64,000 bases of DNA from Agarivorans sp050870875 (GCF_050870875.2 NZ_CP194041.2:4402001-4466000); one strand, 5' to 3'; counted from the first letter of the stretch, positions 26,778 to 36,621 are shown. The notes: a model not told the origin generated them from the letters alone. Made by a program: numbers and translations.

Positions 26778-28367
26778 TTATTTAATCTCCGGCGGCGTAG
26801 TAAAACTATGGTAGGGCGCAGGGGATGGCAGATGATCCCACTCTAAACCTTCCGCGCCTTCCCAAGGCTTCGCTGGCGCAGGCTCACCGCTGCGAATACA
26901 CTTGATCACCAGATACAGGAAGATAAATTGTGACAAACCAAAAGCGAAACCACCAATACTGACGATGGCATTCACATCGGCAAATTGCAGCGCATAGTCG
27001 GGAATACGCCGCGGCATACCACTTAAACCAAGAAAGTGCATCGGGAAAAACAATACATTCACCGATATCAGCGAGCACCAAAAATGCAAGCGCCCCAGCC
27101 CCTCGTCATACATCTTGCCACTCCATTTCGGCAGCCAATAATAGGTGGCCGCCATAATCGAGAAGATAGCCCCCGTCACCAACACATAGTGAAAATGCGC
27201 CACCACAAAATAAGTATCATGGTATTGAAAATCCACTGGCGTGATCGCCAGCATCAAACCAGAGAAACCGCCAATGGTAAAAAGTACGATAAAGGCCACG
27301 GCAAATAGCATCGGCGTTTCAAACGTCAGGCTGCCGCGCCACATGGTGGCAACCCAATTGAAGACCTTAACCCCGGTTGGCACCGAGATCAGCATGGTAC
27401 AAAACATAAAGAATAACTCGGCTTCCACCGGCATCCCCGTGGTAAACATATGGTGGGCCCAAACCACAAAACTTAAACCGGCAATCGAGGCAGTGGCATA
27501 CACCATCGATGCATAACCAAAGAGTTTCTTCCGAGAAAAAGCGGGAATAATCGCCGAAATAATGCCAAATGAAGGCAAAATCATGATGTACACTTCGGGG
27601 TGGCCGAAGAACCAGAAAATATGCTGAAACAATACTGGATCGCCCCCGCCTGCGGCATCGAAGAACGAAGTGCCGAAGTATTTATCGGTAAGCACCATGG
27701 TCACAGCTCCCGCCAACACCGGCATCACCGCAATCAACAAGAAGGCGGTGATCAACCAAGTCCAAACGAACAAGGGTAATTTCATATAAGTCATACCGGG
27801 GGCACGCAAATTCATGATGGTCACAATCACATTAATCGCGCCCATAATGGAGCTGATCCCCATGATATGTACTGAAAACACAAATAAGGCGGTGCTATCG
27901 GGACTATATTTGGTGGAAAGTGGCGCGTAAAACGTCCAACCAAAGTTGGGCCCGCCCCCTTCCATAAATAACGAGGCTAATAACATGGTAAAAGCGAAGG
28001 GTAAGATCCAAAAGCTCCAGTTATTCATACGAGGCAAGGCCATATCGGGAGCGCCAATCATCATCGGTACCAACCAATTAGCTAAGCCAGTAAAGGCGGG
28101 CATCACCGCGCCAAACACCATGATTAAGCCGTGCATGGTGGTCATTTGATTAAAAAAGTTTGGCTCCACCAATTGCAGGCCCGGCTGGAATAGCTCTGCA
28201 CGGATCACCATCGCCATCGCGCCGCCGGTAATAAACATGGCAAAGCTAAACCACAAATACATTGAGCCAATGTCTTTGTGGTTGGTGGTTAATACCCAGC
28301 GCAATAGGCCACGCGGTGCGTGGTGATGTTCTACCTGTTGCGGGTTAAGCTCCGTGGTCGCGCTCAT
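26778..28367 (-). CDS. coxA: Cytochrome c oxidase subunit I
   Basis: 529 aa, 12 transmembrane helices. Heme and CuB ligands sit in TTMHGLIMVF, FWFFGHPEVYIMILP (the His-Tyr crosslink pair) and AHFHYVLV; the K- and D-channel segments are also present. It is the catalytic heme-copper subunit of an aa3-type oxidase. It is second in the coxB-coxA-ctaG-coxC operon. Confidence 0.97.
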   Translation of the reverse strand: MSATTELNPQQVEHHHAPRGLLRWVLTTNHKDIGSMYLWFSFAMFITGGAMAMVIRAELFQPGLQLVEPNFFNQMTTMHGLIMVFGAVMPAFTGLANWLVPMMIGAPDMALPRMNNWSFWILPFAFTMLLASLFMEGGGPNFGWTFYAPLSTKYSPDSTALFVFSVHIMGISSIMGAINVIVTIMNLRAPGMTYMKLPLFVWTWLITAFLLIAVMPVLAGAVTMVLTDKYFGTSFFDAAGGGDPVLFQHIFWFFGHPEVYIMILPSFGIISAIIPAFSRKKLFGYASMVYATASIAGLSFVVWAHHMFTTGMPVEAELFFMFCTMLISVPTGVKVFNWVATMWRGSLTFETPMLFAVAFIVLFTIGGFSGLMLAITPVDFQYHDTYFVVAHFHYVLVTGAIFSIMAATYYWLPKWSGKMYDEGLGRLHFWCSLISVNVLFFPMHFLGLSGMPRRIPDYALQFADVNAIVSIGGFAFGLSQFIFLYLVIKCIRSGEPAPAKPWEGAEGLEWDHLPSPAPYHSFTTPPEIK

Positions 28368-28470
28368 CTAACTCTCCCTTCTATTGCCTATTGCGCCGCG
28401 TCGTGTCGTACTTGAACATGGCAACGTCCTTAGTCGTTCCGCTATCACCAATCGATTTATCCAACCGTGG

Positions 28471-29604
28471 CTACTTGGCCGCGTCTTGTACTGCCGCGAC
28501 ATCCTTAGCCTGCACCATATCGCCCGTATCATTCCCCCAAGCATTCCGCTCGTAGCTAATAACTGCCGCTAATTCTTTCAGACCGAGTTGCTTACCAAAG
28601 GCCTGCATCGCGGTTCCTGCCACACCATGCACCACCATGTCGATATGTTGGTTCACATCACCGGTCGCAACTGGGCTGCCTTTTAAGGCTGGAAATACCC
28701 CTGGCAGGCCTTCTCCATTGGCTTGGTGGCAGGCGGCGCAAGTCTTCTCATAAACGCTTTTGCCTAAGGACATCAGCTCCTCGTTATCCATGGTCAACGC
28801 CACCATGGCCAACTCTTGTTGCTGCTTTTCTACGTAAGCGGCTTCGGCCTGAGCCAACCAAGCAAGGTATTCCTCCTGAGGTTTAGCAATCACCACAATC
28901 GGCATAAAGCCGTGGTCTTTACCGCAAAGTTCGGCACATTGGCCGCGGTAAATCCCCGGCTGGTCAATTTTGGTCCAGGCCTCGTTAATAAAACCCGGAT
29001 TAGCATCTTTTTTGACCGCAAAGTCGGGTACCCACCAGGAGTGGATCACATCCTCCGAAGTCATTAAAAAACGAACCTTCTTGCCGACTGGCAGCACCAG
29101 TGGATGATCTACTTCCAATAAGTAGTTATCGCGCTTAGCAAGCTTGCCCTGTACTTGCTTCATATCCGAGGCCAACACGCTGTAGTATTCCAGCTCATGA
29201 TCAAAATAGCGGTAGTGCCACTTCCACTGCGAACCAGTGACTTGAATAGTGAGATCGGCATCGGAAGGATCTTCCATCGCTAATAAGGTTTTTGTGGCAG
29301 GAATCGCCATGCCGATCAAAATGATGAAGGGAATTATCGTCCAGACAATTTCAACTTTGGTGCTCTCATGAAATTGTGCGGCAACGGCTCCCTTGGACTT
29401 TCGATGATGAAAAATCGCCCAGAACATCACCCCAAACACCACCAGCCCAATGACACAACATATATAAAAAATAGTCATGTGCAAGCCGTAAACCTGCTCA
29501 CTAATGGCGGTGACACCAGGGCGTAAATTGAACGACATCGTTTGTTGCGCCCATGCTTGATTCACCCAACATGCCAGCAATACTAGCGGTATCCATCGGC
29601 CCAC
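28471..29604 (-). CDS. coxB: Cytochrome c oxidase subunit II with fused cytochrome c domain
   Basis: 377 aa. A signal peptide and two membrane helices are followed by the CuA domain (GQCAELCGKDHGFMP) and then a C-terminal class I cytochrome c domain (TCAACHQANGEG, heme c CxxCH, with a distal Met in GTAMQAFG). This is a caa3-like subunit II able to take electrons through its own heme c. It is the first gene of the oxidase operon. The 102-bp gap to coxA shows no feature. Confidence 0.95.
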   Translation of the reverse strand: MGRWIPLVLLACWVNQAWAQQTMSFNLRPGVTAISEQVYGLHMTIFYICCVIGLVVFGVMFWAIFHHRKSKGAVAAQFHESTKVEIVWTIIPFIILIGMAIPATKTLLAMEDPSDADLTIQVTGSQWKWHYRYFDHELEYYSVLASDMKQVQGKLAKRDNYLLEVDHPLVLPVGKKVRFLMTSEDVIHSWWVPDFAVKKDANPGFINEAWTKIDQPGIYRGQCAELCGKDHGFMPIVVIAKPQEEYLAWLAQAEAAYVEKQQQELAMVALTMDNEELMSLGKSVYEKTCAACHQANGEGLPGVFPALKGSPVATGDVNQHIDMVVHGVAGTAMQAFGKQLGLKELAAVISYERNAWGNDTGDMVQAKDVAAVQDAAK

Positions 29605-29827
29605 AGCGCTCTCCTTTGCTCGTAGCCAAGGCCGGTCACTTCATTGCAAACATCGCTGCTTACAATAATAAAGTGGCCGCAAAATAAGGGAAAACTCCCT
29701 TCCCAAAGCAGCAAGGCTTCGCAATTAAAATACCTTACTGCTTATAAAATAGACGCTTAGTTAAATAATTGTAAATAGAATGTTATAAATATAGACATTT
29801 AAAATAAAAGCTGTGAAGTAAACGACA

Positions 29828-29856
29828 AAAGCCCAAATTGCTATAATTTGGGCTTT
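29828..29856 (-). terminator. Rho-independent terminator of lexA
   Basis: Perfect 12-bp stem AAAGCCCAAATT / AATTTGGGCTTT with a 5-nt loop, 31 bp after the lexA stop and followed on the minus strand by TTTTG. Confidence 0.88.
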
Positions 29857-29887
29857 AAAAAGAAGGGAACTTAGTTTTAGGGAGTAA

Positions 29888-30529
29888 CTACATCCAGTCT
29901 GCGGTACGGATGATCCCCACCGCTAAACCTTCAATATCAACACTTTGATACTCTAAATCAACTTCGATAGTTGAAAGTGCTTCGTTCTCGGGATGAAGGT
30001 AGACCATTTTCCCGTCACGTTGAAAGCGCTTCACAGTGACTTCATCGTCTAAGCGCGCCACCACCACCTGACCATTATGCACATCGTTGGTTTTATGCAC
30101 CGCTAATAAATCGCCATCCATAATTCCGATGTCTTTCATGCTCATGCCCTGCACCCGCAACAGATAATCGGCATGCGGATGAAACAAATTAGCATCGACC
30201 GCATAGTGCGACTCAACATGTTGTTGTGCCAAAATAGGGGCACCTGCGGCCACTTGTCCAATCAGCGGCAAGCCGATTTCTTCTGGCTCGTCATTCGCGG
30301 CATTAGCAGGTAAATGGTCTTCGCTAATACGGATCCCGCGCGAAGCGCCGGGGATCATCTCAATCACCCCTTTTTTAGCTAAGGCGCGTAAATGTTCTTC
30401 GGCAGCATTGGCCGAGCGAAAGCCCAGCTCTTTGGCGATTTCAGCGCGAGTTGGCGGCATGCCTGTGTCTTGAATGTTACGACGGATCAATTCAAACACT
30501 TCGGTTTGACGGGGCGTTAAGGGTTTCAT
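29888..30529 (-). CDS. lexA: SOS repressor LexA
   Basis: 213 aa. The N-terminal winged helix (MKPLTPRQTEVFELIRRNI, then GFRSANAAEEHLRAL) binds SOS boxes. The Ala-Gly self-cleavage site lies in GQVAAGAPILA, the catalytic Ser in QGMSMKDIGIMDGD and the catalytic Lys in VTVKRF. Two SOS boxes just upstream show autoregulation. Downstream genes are the oxidase operon, as in Shewanella; no dinF follows directly. Confidence 0.97.
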   Translation of the reverse strand: MKPLTPRQTEVFELIRRNIQDTGMPPTRAEIAKELGFRSANAAEEHLRALAKKGVIEMIPGASRGIRISEDHLPANAANDEPEEIGLPLIGQVAAGAPILAQQHVESHYAVDANLFHPHADYLLRVQGMSMKDIGIMDGDLLAVHKTNDVHNGQVVVARLDDEVTVKRFQRDGKMVYLHPENEALSTIEVDLEYQSVDIEGLAVGIIRTADWM

Positions 30530-30536
30530 AATCTAC

Positions 30537-30572
30537 CTGTAAGTTTATACAGCACACTGTTAGTATATACAG
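30537..30572 (-). promoter_or_regulatory. Two tandem LexA (SOS) boxes
   Basis: Read on the minus strand, CTGTATATACTAACAG (30557-30572) and CTGTATAAACTTACAG (30537-30552) both fit CTGT-N8-ACAG and are 4 bp apart, directly upstream of lexA. The doublet is typical of autoregulated lexA. Confidence 0.95.
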
Positions 30573-30937
30573 CATGATTAATGAAGCAAGGTTTTATCTC
30601 GAATCAACAGCTTAAGTGTAGGTTTCAGTTTCATTGGAATTCTTTCCGCTACTTTGAAACTACACCCCACATTTCGTGACATCCATCACAAATAAGTAGA
30701 AATTGGGATAGAGAAGGATACGAGGAGTAGAGCTAACTCATTTTTGGACAATTTGAGCTAGGGAGTAGCCTCTCTCTGATGAATTGACTTAGAAAAAGTA
30801 GGGGGGAAGCATCAATAGTAAAGAGCAAAAACTGCCCCTCCACTCATACAGAAATGAAAGAACTCTGCAATTGATTATGTTGCGTTTTTTATGAGATTAT
30901 TCTTCATCAATCATAATGTTTCGGTACAAACCTAGAA
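30573..30937. other. Intergenic stretch, start of the accessory region
   Basis: No convincing ORF or RNA. Composition shifts to AT-rich here. It holds the lexA promoter at its left edge and presumably the promoter for the DUF3800 gene. No integrase, tRNA or clear direct repeat is seen at this boundary. Confidence 0.5.
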
Positions 30938-31642
30938 ATGGCAGTCTACAAGATATTTTGTGATGAAAGCTGTCACCTACTTCACGATGGCAGTGACGTA
31001 ATGGTGCTGGGAGCTTTTCATTGCAGTGCGGAAAAAGCAGAGAATTTAACTCGAAGTATCAAAAGCCTGAGGCACAAACACAACTACAAACCGGAGCTGA
31101 AATGGAGCAAACTGAACAAACATCAGTGGCCTCTCTATAAGGACTTGATTGATTTAATCTTGGATGATCAGGAGGTTAACTTCAAATCTACCGTTGTCCT
31201 AAATAAAAACTCTCTTGATCACAACCAGTATAACGCAGGCTCTCATAGCGATTTCTACTACAAAATGTTCTATTACACTTTGAGAGACTTCTTAAAAGTC
31301 GACAATGAATATCGTATATATCTAGATTACATGGATACGCTTGGTGCTGAAAAAACACTGAAAATGTGTGAGGTTTTGCAAAACGGTACTCACTGGCAAC
31401 TATCAGCTAAAGCAACAATCGTTCAATCGTACGAAGTACAATTAATTCAACTTTGTGACCTTTTGATTGGTGCAATTGCATACAAAAATAGAAATGACAT
31501 CCCCAAGACTAGCGGAATAAAAAAGCGATTTGTCTCTTACTTAGAAGAGAAATTATGTTCTTCTTTAGATTGCGGCACTCCTCCTTGGGAAGACCAATTC
31601 AACATATTCAGGTTTAACCCTAGAAAGGGGGCAAAATGCTAA
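30938..31642 (+). CDS. DUF3800 family protein
   Basis: 234 aa. The N-terminal YKIFCDESCHLLHDGSDVMVLGAF has the DESG-like acidic motif opening DUF3800, thought to adopt an RNase H-like fold. The later RIYLDYMDTLGAEKTL (second acidic position) and IQLCDLLIGAIAYKNR (terminal acidic position) are also family-typical. The arrangement is compatible with a metal-dependent nuclease. It overlaps the next gene by 7 bp, so the two form one unit. DUF3800 genes are common in phage-defence and mobile islands. Function is unproven. Confidence 0.8.
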   Translation: MAVYKIFCDESCHLLHDGSDVMVLGAFHCSAEKAENLTRSIKSLRHKHNYKPELKWSKLNKHQWPLYKDLIDLILDDQEVNFKSTVVLNKNSLDHNQYNAGSHSDFYYKMFYYTLRDFLKVDNEYRIYLDYMDTLGAEKTLKMCEVLQNGTHWQLSAKATIVQSYEVQLIQLCDLLIGAIAYKNRNDIPKTSGIKKRFVSYLEEKLCSSLDCGTPPWEDQFNIFRFNPRKGAKC

Positions 31643-32178
31643 GCGAACCGATTGACTTGTCTATTGTTGACGCGACTCAAATCATCAATCACCTGTATGA
31701 ATTCTTTCACAGAGACTTTATATCAACCGATACATACCTAGCGGGCGAGATCTACATCAACCCTCAATGTCATCGAAAAACGGATGGTAAAGAAGACACA
31801 TTTTGGCACCTAACCACTAGAAAAGAAAAAGAAGTCGAGTGGGTAAACGGTAGACGACATGTTAGGATATTAGAACGCTATCCCGACTTTCGAAGAGCGT
31901 CTCGTCTGGAGTGGGTTCGACAGATAATCACAAATCATCAAGATGCTTCGATTAAGCTGTTTTATCACAAAGAGACCAACTCAAAGAAAAATATTCGTTT
32001 GTATCTTTGGGCTAAGGATGACGATTTTGTCGTTATCCTCCAAAAGCTAGGAAGAGCCAGTTCTTTTCTAGTAACAAGTTTCTACGTTGATCATCAACGC
32101 AAGAAAAACGACTATCAAGTGCGATACAACAACTATATCAATAACGAGAATGGGCTACGCGATTATTCCTGGTTCTAA
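31636..32178 (+). CDS. Partner of DUF3800 protein, possible BECR-fold (RelE/EndoU-like) nuclease
   Basis: 180 aa, overlapping the DUF3800 gene by 7 bp. Motifs: HRKTDGKEDTFWHLTTRK, then RRHVRILERYPDFRRASRLEWVRQII, and near the end FLVTSFYVDHQRKKNDYQVRY. The order W-H-T, Arg-rich helix and a C-terminal strand ending in T-x-F/Y recalls phage-associated BECR-fold RNases (PBECR families). That resemblance is by eye and is inference. If right, the pair would join an RNase H-like protein and an RNase. No membrane segment or signal peptide is present. Confidence 0.6.
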   Translation: MLSEPIDLSIVDATQIINHLYEFFHRDFISTDTYLAGEIYINPQCHRKTDGKEDTFWHLTTRKEKEVEWVNGRRHVRILERYPDFRRASRLEWVRQIITNHQDASIKLFYHKETNSKKNIRLYLWAKDDDFVVILQKLGRASSFLVTSFYVDHQRKKNDYQVRYNNYINNENGLRDYSWF

Positions 32179-32598
32179 AAGGAATTGGAGGGGATTGGTC
32201 GCCTATTGTAGACCGGGCGATACGGTCACCTCTTTCTACTCAATAGTAGGTGAGCAGCGTAATTATGGTTAACACCTACTATTTAGTCAACGATTATTGT
32301 ATGCAGATATACACATGGTTTGCCATGCATCTCAAAAACTTCAACTCAAGCCATTGAATTTAATAAAAATTAAGCAAACATCAATTACTGCGTACTATTT
32401 TTCTCTAACACGCTAGTTTTGTCAGCTATCCTTTCCAACAGTTGTTTTACGCTTCGGAAATGTAGGGGTGGATCCTGGATTTTGCCTATCGCATTAGCTG
32501 AAATATAGCAAAAACAGATAAGCACAATGTGAATGAGTTTCTAATCTAAACAACTTTGGGGCAGAAACTCGTTAGGACTTGAAGATACAACGTTCCGT
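32179..32598. other. Intergenic stretch without recognisable gene
   Basis: AT-rich, between the DUF3800 pair and a minus-strand membrane protein. No supported ORF, repeat or RNA was found. Confidence 0.45.
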
Positions 32599-33102
32599 TT
32601 AATTGGGTAAATCTAAATGCTTTACACGCACCGAATACTGCTGGTACTCCCTTGGTGTAATAAAATATGGCTCTTCCCAAGGTTTTTCAGTTGCATTACT
32701 CGATACTGATATAGCTGCCACTTGAGCATATGGTAAGTAATTTATCCAAAAGAAAAGGCCAATGCTTAAACTCATTATGGAAAGCATAAAGCAAAGCACT
32801 GCCAAATTTTCGTTGAACTCGAGTAAAGAGTCATGTGTTTCAATTGATTTTGATAGAGCTTCCAACTTTGCAGATGCGATTTTTTGTTTCAGTTTATCTT
32901 CAGGATTAACTAACTTTTGTTCTTCATAAAAACTAACTTCAGCTTGGGCAATTGCTTTATCTAGATATAGCTTACTTTCCTGAGCAGCCATACCTTGTAA
33001 CTGCTGAACGATTATAGCTGTCATCAAGAACACTATAATCGCTATAGACGCCTTTAGAAAAAATACATGGATACCTTGCTGCGAAAAAATCTTATCGTTC
33101 AC
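32599..33102 (-). CDS. Hypothetical inner-membrane protein with two helices and a coiled coil
   Basis: 167 aa, not recognised. A first membrane helix lies at about residues 15-34 (FLKASIAIIVFLMTAIIV) and a second at about 101-119 (VLCFMLSIMSLSIGLFFWI). The intervening segment is strongly charged and helical (KLKQKIASAKLEALSKSIETHD) and is probably periplasmic. A cytoplasmic tail ends with EEPYFITPREYQQY. It is isolated, in AT-rich sequence. The protein-like pattern supports a real gene, but no role can be assigned. Confidence 0.55.
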   Translation of the reverse strand: MNDKIFSQQGIHVFFLKASIAIIVFLMTAIIVQQLQGMAAQESKLYLDKAIAQAEVSFYEEQKLVNPEDKLKQKIASAKLEALSKSIETHDSLLEFNENLAVLCFMLSIMSLSIGLFFWINYLPYAQVAAISVSSNATEKPWEEPYFITPREYQQYSVRVKHLDLPN

Positions 33103-33996
33103 AATTATTCCTCATAGCTTCGCCAAAACCTTACTCCATACACAATACAAAAAGAAAATGGCGAGAAGTAAATTAGAGCCAGCAGGCCATCAAAAATGTT
33201 GAAAATATTCAATTTGATACAGGTTATGAATAAAACCATCTTCAGCGAACTTACTCTGGAGGTCAAAACATTTTAAGTCTAATACAGCCATAGCTAACTC
33301 TATATATGCTTTGTACAAACTACCTAACATAGTTAGATAGAATCTTAAGTAAAGAATAGTTGCCATTCCAGTTCACACTGATGAAATTGCCATTTCGATG
33401 ATGTGGCACCCTCGACTCCAAGAAGATACCTCTCACATATGGTTTAGAGAACAAATAGAAAAAGTCTGTCAGGAAGCTATGGAAAAGCATCGATGTTAAA
33501 CAAGTGAATGAATAATTAAAGTCAAGTAATATCAATAACATAACTTTGATAACTGCAAGATGTATTACATAAATCAAGCCAAAACGACACTTATAGGAAC
33601 AACCCAAGAAATAAACTAGACACCCATTCTAAAAACAAAATCTTTCACACTCTCGATAGCCAAGATTACGCTTTTAAATCCCATCATCTTCGCCAAGTAG
33701 CGCAAATGAACAAGGGAGCAAAGTTGAAGTCTGTTTGAGCGTAGTGTTTACTTCAACACCCTTGAGAATGAGCAACGCAGGGTTTAAGAAGATGCAGGGC
33801 GAGCTTTCTTTTTGCTTAGCTAAGCTTTGCTCGTTGAAGCTTAATGACGTCGCCGTAGGCGAAAGCTTTTACCCCGTTGCCAATGACCCAAAGTGGGACA
33901 CCCACACTTTTATTTCAATAAAATCGACTAATTAACGATATTAATTATTAAATGAAATCAAGATTAAAAAGAGGTTCTCGTTAGCAGCTCTTGAAA
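33103..33996. other. Long gene-poor stretch
   Basis: About 890 bp without a convincing gene. Short open frames at 33320-33607 (minus) and 33735-33935 (plus) lack ribosome binding sites and family resemblance. The segment 33700-33900 has a higher GC content than its surroundings and looks like the decayed end of an unidentified gene. Confidence 0.45.
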
Positions 33997-34416
33997 TTAA
34001 ATAATTTTTTGTAATGCGGTGAACGTTTGTAACTTGTCAAGACTATCGAGTTGACAGAGTTGTTCTCGAATATCATTCACTCTGCCCATCGAGCCAGCTT
34101 GGATATAAAGTATTAAATCCGTATCCCCGGTTAAACTATGGGCTTGTTTTATCTCTGGAATATTATTGAGCTGGGTCATAATTGCATTGAGAATAAAAGG
34201 ACGAAAGGTGAGCTGAAAGTAGACTGATATCAGGTTTTTATTGTCTGGCGATTTTAGCTTGAGGGTAAAAGCCTCAATCTCTCCACTTTGATGCAATCGT
34301 TGTACGCGATCATTAACCGCCGTACGTGACAAACCAATTTTCTCTCCGATACTAGCAATCGAGCGACGTGAATTCTCTGCTAATAAATTCACAATTTTCT
34401 GATCAAATTTGTCCAT
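33997..34416 (-). CDS. Lrp/AsnC family transcriptional regulator
   Basis: 139 aa. An N-terminal helix-turn-helix (KFDQKIVNLLAENSRRSIASIGEKIGLSRTAVNDRVQRL) is followed by the RAM/AsnC ligand-binding domain (IKQAHSLTGDTDLILYIQAGS). It is divergent from the lysA-like gene across 185 bp, so it probably regulates it in response to an amino acid, perhaps lysine. Confidence 0.88.
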   Translation of the reverse strand: MDKFDQKIVNLLAENSRRSIASIGEKIGLSRTAVNDRVQRLHQSGEIEAFTLKLKSPDNKNLISVYFQLTFRPFILNAIMTQLNNIPEIKQAHSLTGDTDLILYIQAGSMGRVNDIREQLCQLDSLDKLQTFTALQKII

Positions 34417-34601
34417 CTTTTCACCTATTATTTCATTACACCACCCTCATTGATACTGTAAAACAAAAGGCGTTATAGCGAGATTAAATTTGATAAAATC
34501 ACGCTAAAAACGACAATCTATCACCTCTTTTAGATAATTTAGTAGCTACTTTTTCTCTTTTGCCACGTTAGCCTAATAGCGACTATTTACAGGAGAGAAA
34601 T

Positions 34602-35870
34602 ATGGTTAATTTAACCCAGCAGTTAAGCTATCAACAGCAAACACTTTTTTTTGAAAACGTTTCAATACAAAAACTTGCCGAGAAAATAGGTACGCCCTTT
34701 TATTGTTATTCACAACGCGCCATTGTAGATAATATTAAACAATGCCAAACAGCGTTTTCTGACCCACGTTTTCATATTCATTACGCCCTTAAAGCAAACA
34801 GCAACTTATCTATTTTAAAGATCGTTGCCGCACAAAATTTATCGGCAGATATTGTTTCTATAGGGGAGATGCAACGGGCGTTATTAGCCGGATTTTCATC
34901 ACAACAAATTATATTTTCAGGTGTTGGTAAAACATCATCGGAAATACAACAAGCAATGCAGCAGGGTGTGGGGCAGTTTAATATCGAGTCGGCAGAGGAA
35001 CTTGAGTTATTAATTCAGCTAGCTGCTGACGCCAATCACACGGTTAATGCCATGATTCGAGTCAATCCAGAAGTGTCGATATCCACGCATAAAAACATCA
35101 CCACTGGCGCTAAAGGTAATAAATTTGGAGTGCGCTTAGATCAGGTTTTAAAGATGTTACACAGTGCAAAAAACACCCAAGTGAAGATCCAAGGGCTAGC
35201 CATGCATATTGGTTCACAAATTCAGCAAACAACACCATACCTTGCTGCAATCGATAAATTACTGTTGCACATTGAGATGTTTAAAACAGAAGGATTTATA
35301 TTAAATAATATTGATTTAGGGGGAGGGTTTGGCATTAGTTACGGACAGGAAAAATCATTAACTTTTACCCAGTTTTCAGATGTCATAATGCAGAAATTAA
35401 AAGACTGGAAAGGGAAAATCTATATTGAACCTGGACGCTCAATTATTGCCGATGCGGGTCTGCTCATCACGCCGATCACGTATATCAAACACGCAGAGCC
35501 GCGTCCTTTTGTGATCCTTGAAGCTGCAATGAATGATTTGATGCGTCCCGCTTTATACCAAGCGATTCATCCGATTATTACCGTTGCACAAAAACAGGGA
35601 GAGCAACAGTATGATGTCGTCGGGCCTGTCTGTGAAAGTACTGATACTTTTGAGAAAAAGGCTAAATTACCCGCATTATTAACACCCGGTGAATTGGTTT
35701 GTTTTTTATATGCTGGCGCCTATTGCGCGGTAATGAGCAACAGCTATAACAGCCGCAATATTATTAGCGAGGTATTGGTTAATGGAGAAGAAGCAAGCTG
35801 TATTCGTACAGCAATAAAACAACAAGATTTACTGCAGTTTGAAACACAGCCCTATCAATTGTTGTCATAA
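34602..35870 (+). CDS. lysA: Diaminopimelate decarboxylase (LysA-type)
   Basis: 422 aa, fold-type III PLP decarboxylase. PLP-lysine lies in FHIHYALKANSNL. Also clear: AMHIGSQI, the glycine-rich phosphate loop DLGGGFGISY, the EPGRSI motif, and C-terminal GPVCESTDTF and YNSRN residues of meso-DAP decarboxylases. It makes lysine from meso-diaminopimelate. It has a GAGAG ribosome binding site at 34593. Divergent pairing with an Lrp-type regulator instead of LysR is unusual. AT-rich composition and its place in the island suggest horizontal acquisition; it may be a second copy. Related D-amino-acid or ornithine decarboxylases are less likely. Confidence 0.87.
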   Translation: MVNLTQQLSYQQQTLFFENVSIQKLAEKIGTPFYCYSQRAIVDNIKQCQTAFSDPRFHIHYALKANSNLSILKIVAAQNLSADIVSIGEMQRALLAGFSSQQIIFSGVGKTSSEIQQAMQQGVGQFNIESAEELELLIQLAADANHTVNAMIRVNPEVSISTHKNITTGAKGNKFGVRLDQVLKMLHSAKNTQVKIQGLAMHIGSQIQQTTPYLAAIDKLLLHIEMFKTEGFILNNIDLGGGFGISYGQEKSLTFTQFSDVIMQKLKDWKGKIYIEPGRSIIADAGLLITPITYIKHAEPRPFVILEAAMNDLMRPALYQAIHPIITVAQKQGEQQYDVVGPVCESTDTFEKKAKLPALLTPGELVCFLYAGAYCAVMSNSYNSRNIISEVLVNGEEASCIRTAIKQQDLLQFETQPYQLLS

Positions 35871-36210
35871 GCTTTACTTGATGCGCCTTTGTTACGCAAG
35901 CAGGGCGCAAGATATTCTAAAACAATACATTACGATATTGACCTTTCTTGCTCTCGCTTTAATTTGAAAGAGCAAAATTGAATTATAGCCATCGTCAAAT
36001 GCGCGAATGCGGACATCCAAACTTTAATAAACCACTTTGCATCAAAAAAACGAAATGACACAGTAAAAAATGGAAAAAAAACGATTCAATCACTAAATCT
36101 GCGAAGGGTTTACTTAGAGGAAAATATTTCACTACCAGCAGTGACTTTTGGGTATGAAAAATATTAGCAAGTCACTAATATAGTAGCTAAAATCATTTGA
36201 ACTGTTAGTT
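35871..36210. other. Intergenic stretch after lysA
   Basis: No convincing gene. AT-rich, ending at RAYT transposase debris. A possible lysA terminator is not obvious. Confidence 0.4.
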
Positions 36211-36597
36211 TTAGTGGTACATTCGTCGTAAGTGATTTTTCCCTGAAATCCAAGGTTTTCCGGTATGCTCTGCAAATAACGCCAGCTCTTCGAGGGAGCC
36301 AACCGCACCGTGATAGGTTTTAACAAAATCATTAGCTAAACGGAGCCATGTTTCGTTATCTAATCCAAGTGAATGAAGCAAAGCTGGCACTTGCACAGAT
36401 ATCGCTCCGCGCTTATCTGGGCGCATTATTCGCCCTGTCCAATCAACAAGTTCAAGGTAATCTACTAGTGAGAAGTTGATGCCTTGTGGTTGCTTTTTAT
36501 GCTCAGCACCAATCAACTTAAGCAACGGTTTCCGGCTCTCTTTAGACGCCTCCTCAGCATGCTGTAATTTGTTATGAATGCGTTCAAAACAGTAAAA
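36211..36597 (-). pseudogene. C-terminal remnant of a RAYT (REP-associated IS200-like) transposase
   Basis: The open frame begins directly after a stop at 36598-36600 and reads FERIHNKLQHAEEASKESRK, then NFSLVDYLELVDWTGRIMRPDKRG and LLHSLGLDNETWLRLANDF. This matches the C-terminal third of the RAYT relative at 40489-40989 (DYLQLVELTGRVIREDKRG and LQIDEESWLALSNGL). The catalytic HUH part is missing, so this is a non-functional fragment. It sits next to an IS256 transposase fragment. Confidence 0.75.
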
Positions 36598-36621
36598 TTA
36601 TCGACACAGCCACTTTAAAGC
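36598..36621 (-). repeat. RAYT 3'-tail repeat
   Basis: On the minus strand GCTTTAAAGTGGCTGTGTCGATAA reads ALKWLCR then stop. Similar tails occur around 40211, 43909 and 47909 (all minus), and a variant RWLSR-stop at 42606. These are the terminal codons of decayed RAYT copies. No run longer than 24 bases is involved. Confidence 0.65.

Noticed and set aside
33735..33935. 66-codon plus-strand ORF in the gene-poor gap
   Set aside because: No ribosome binding site, no recognised motif; the surrounding sequence looks like a decayed gene end.
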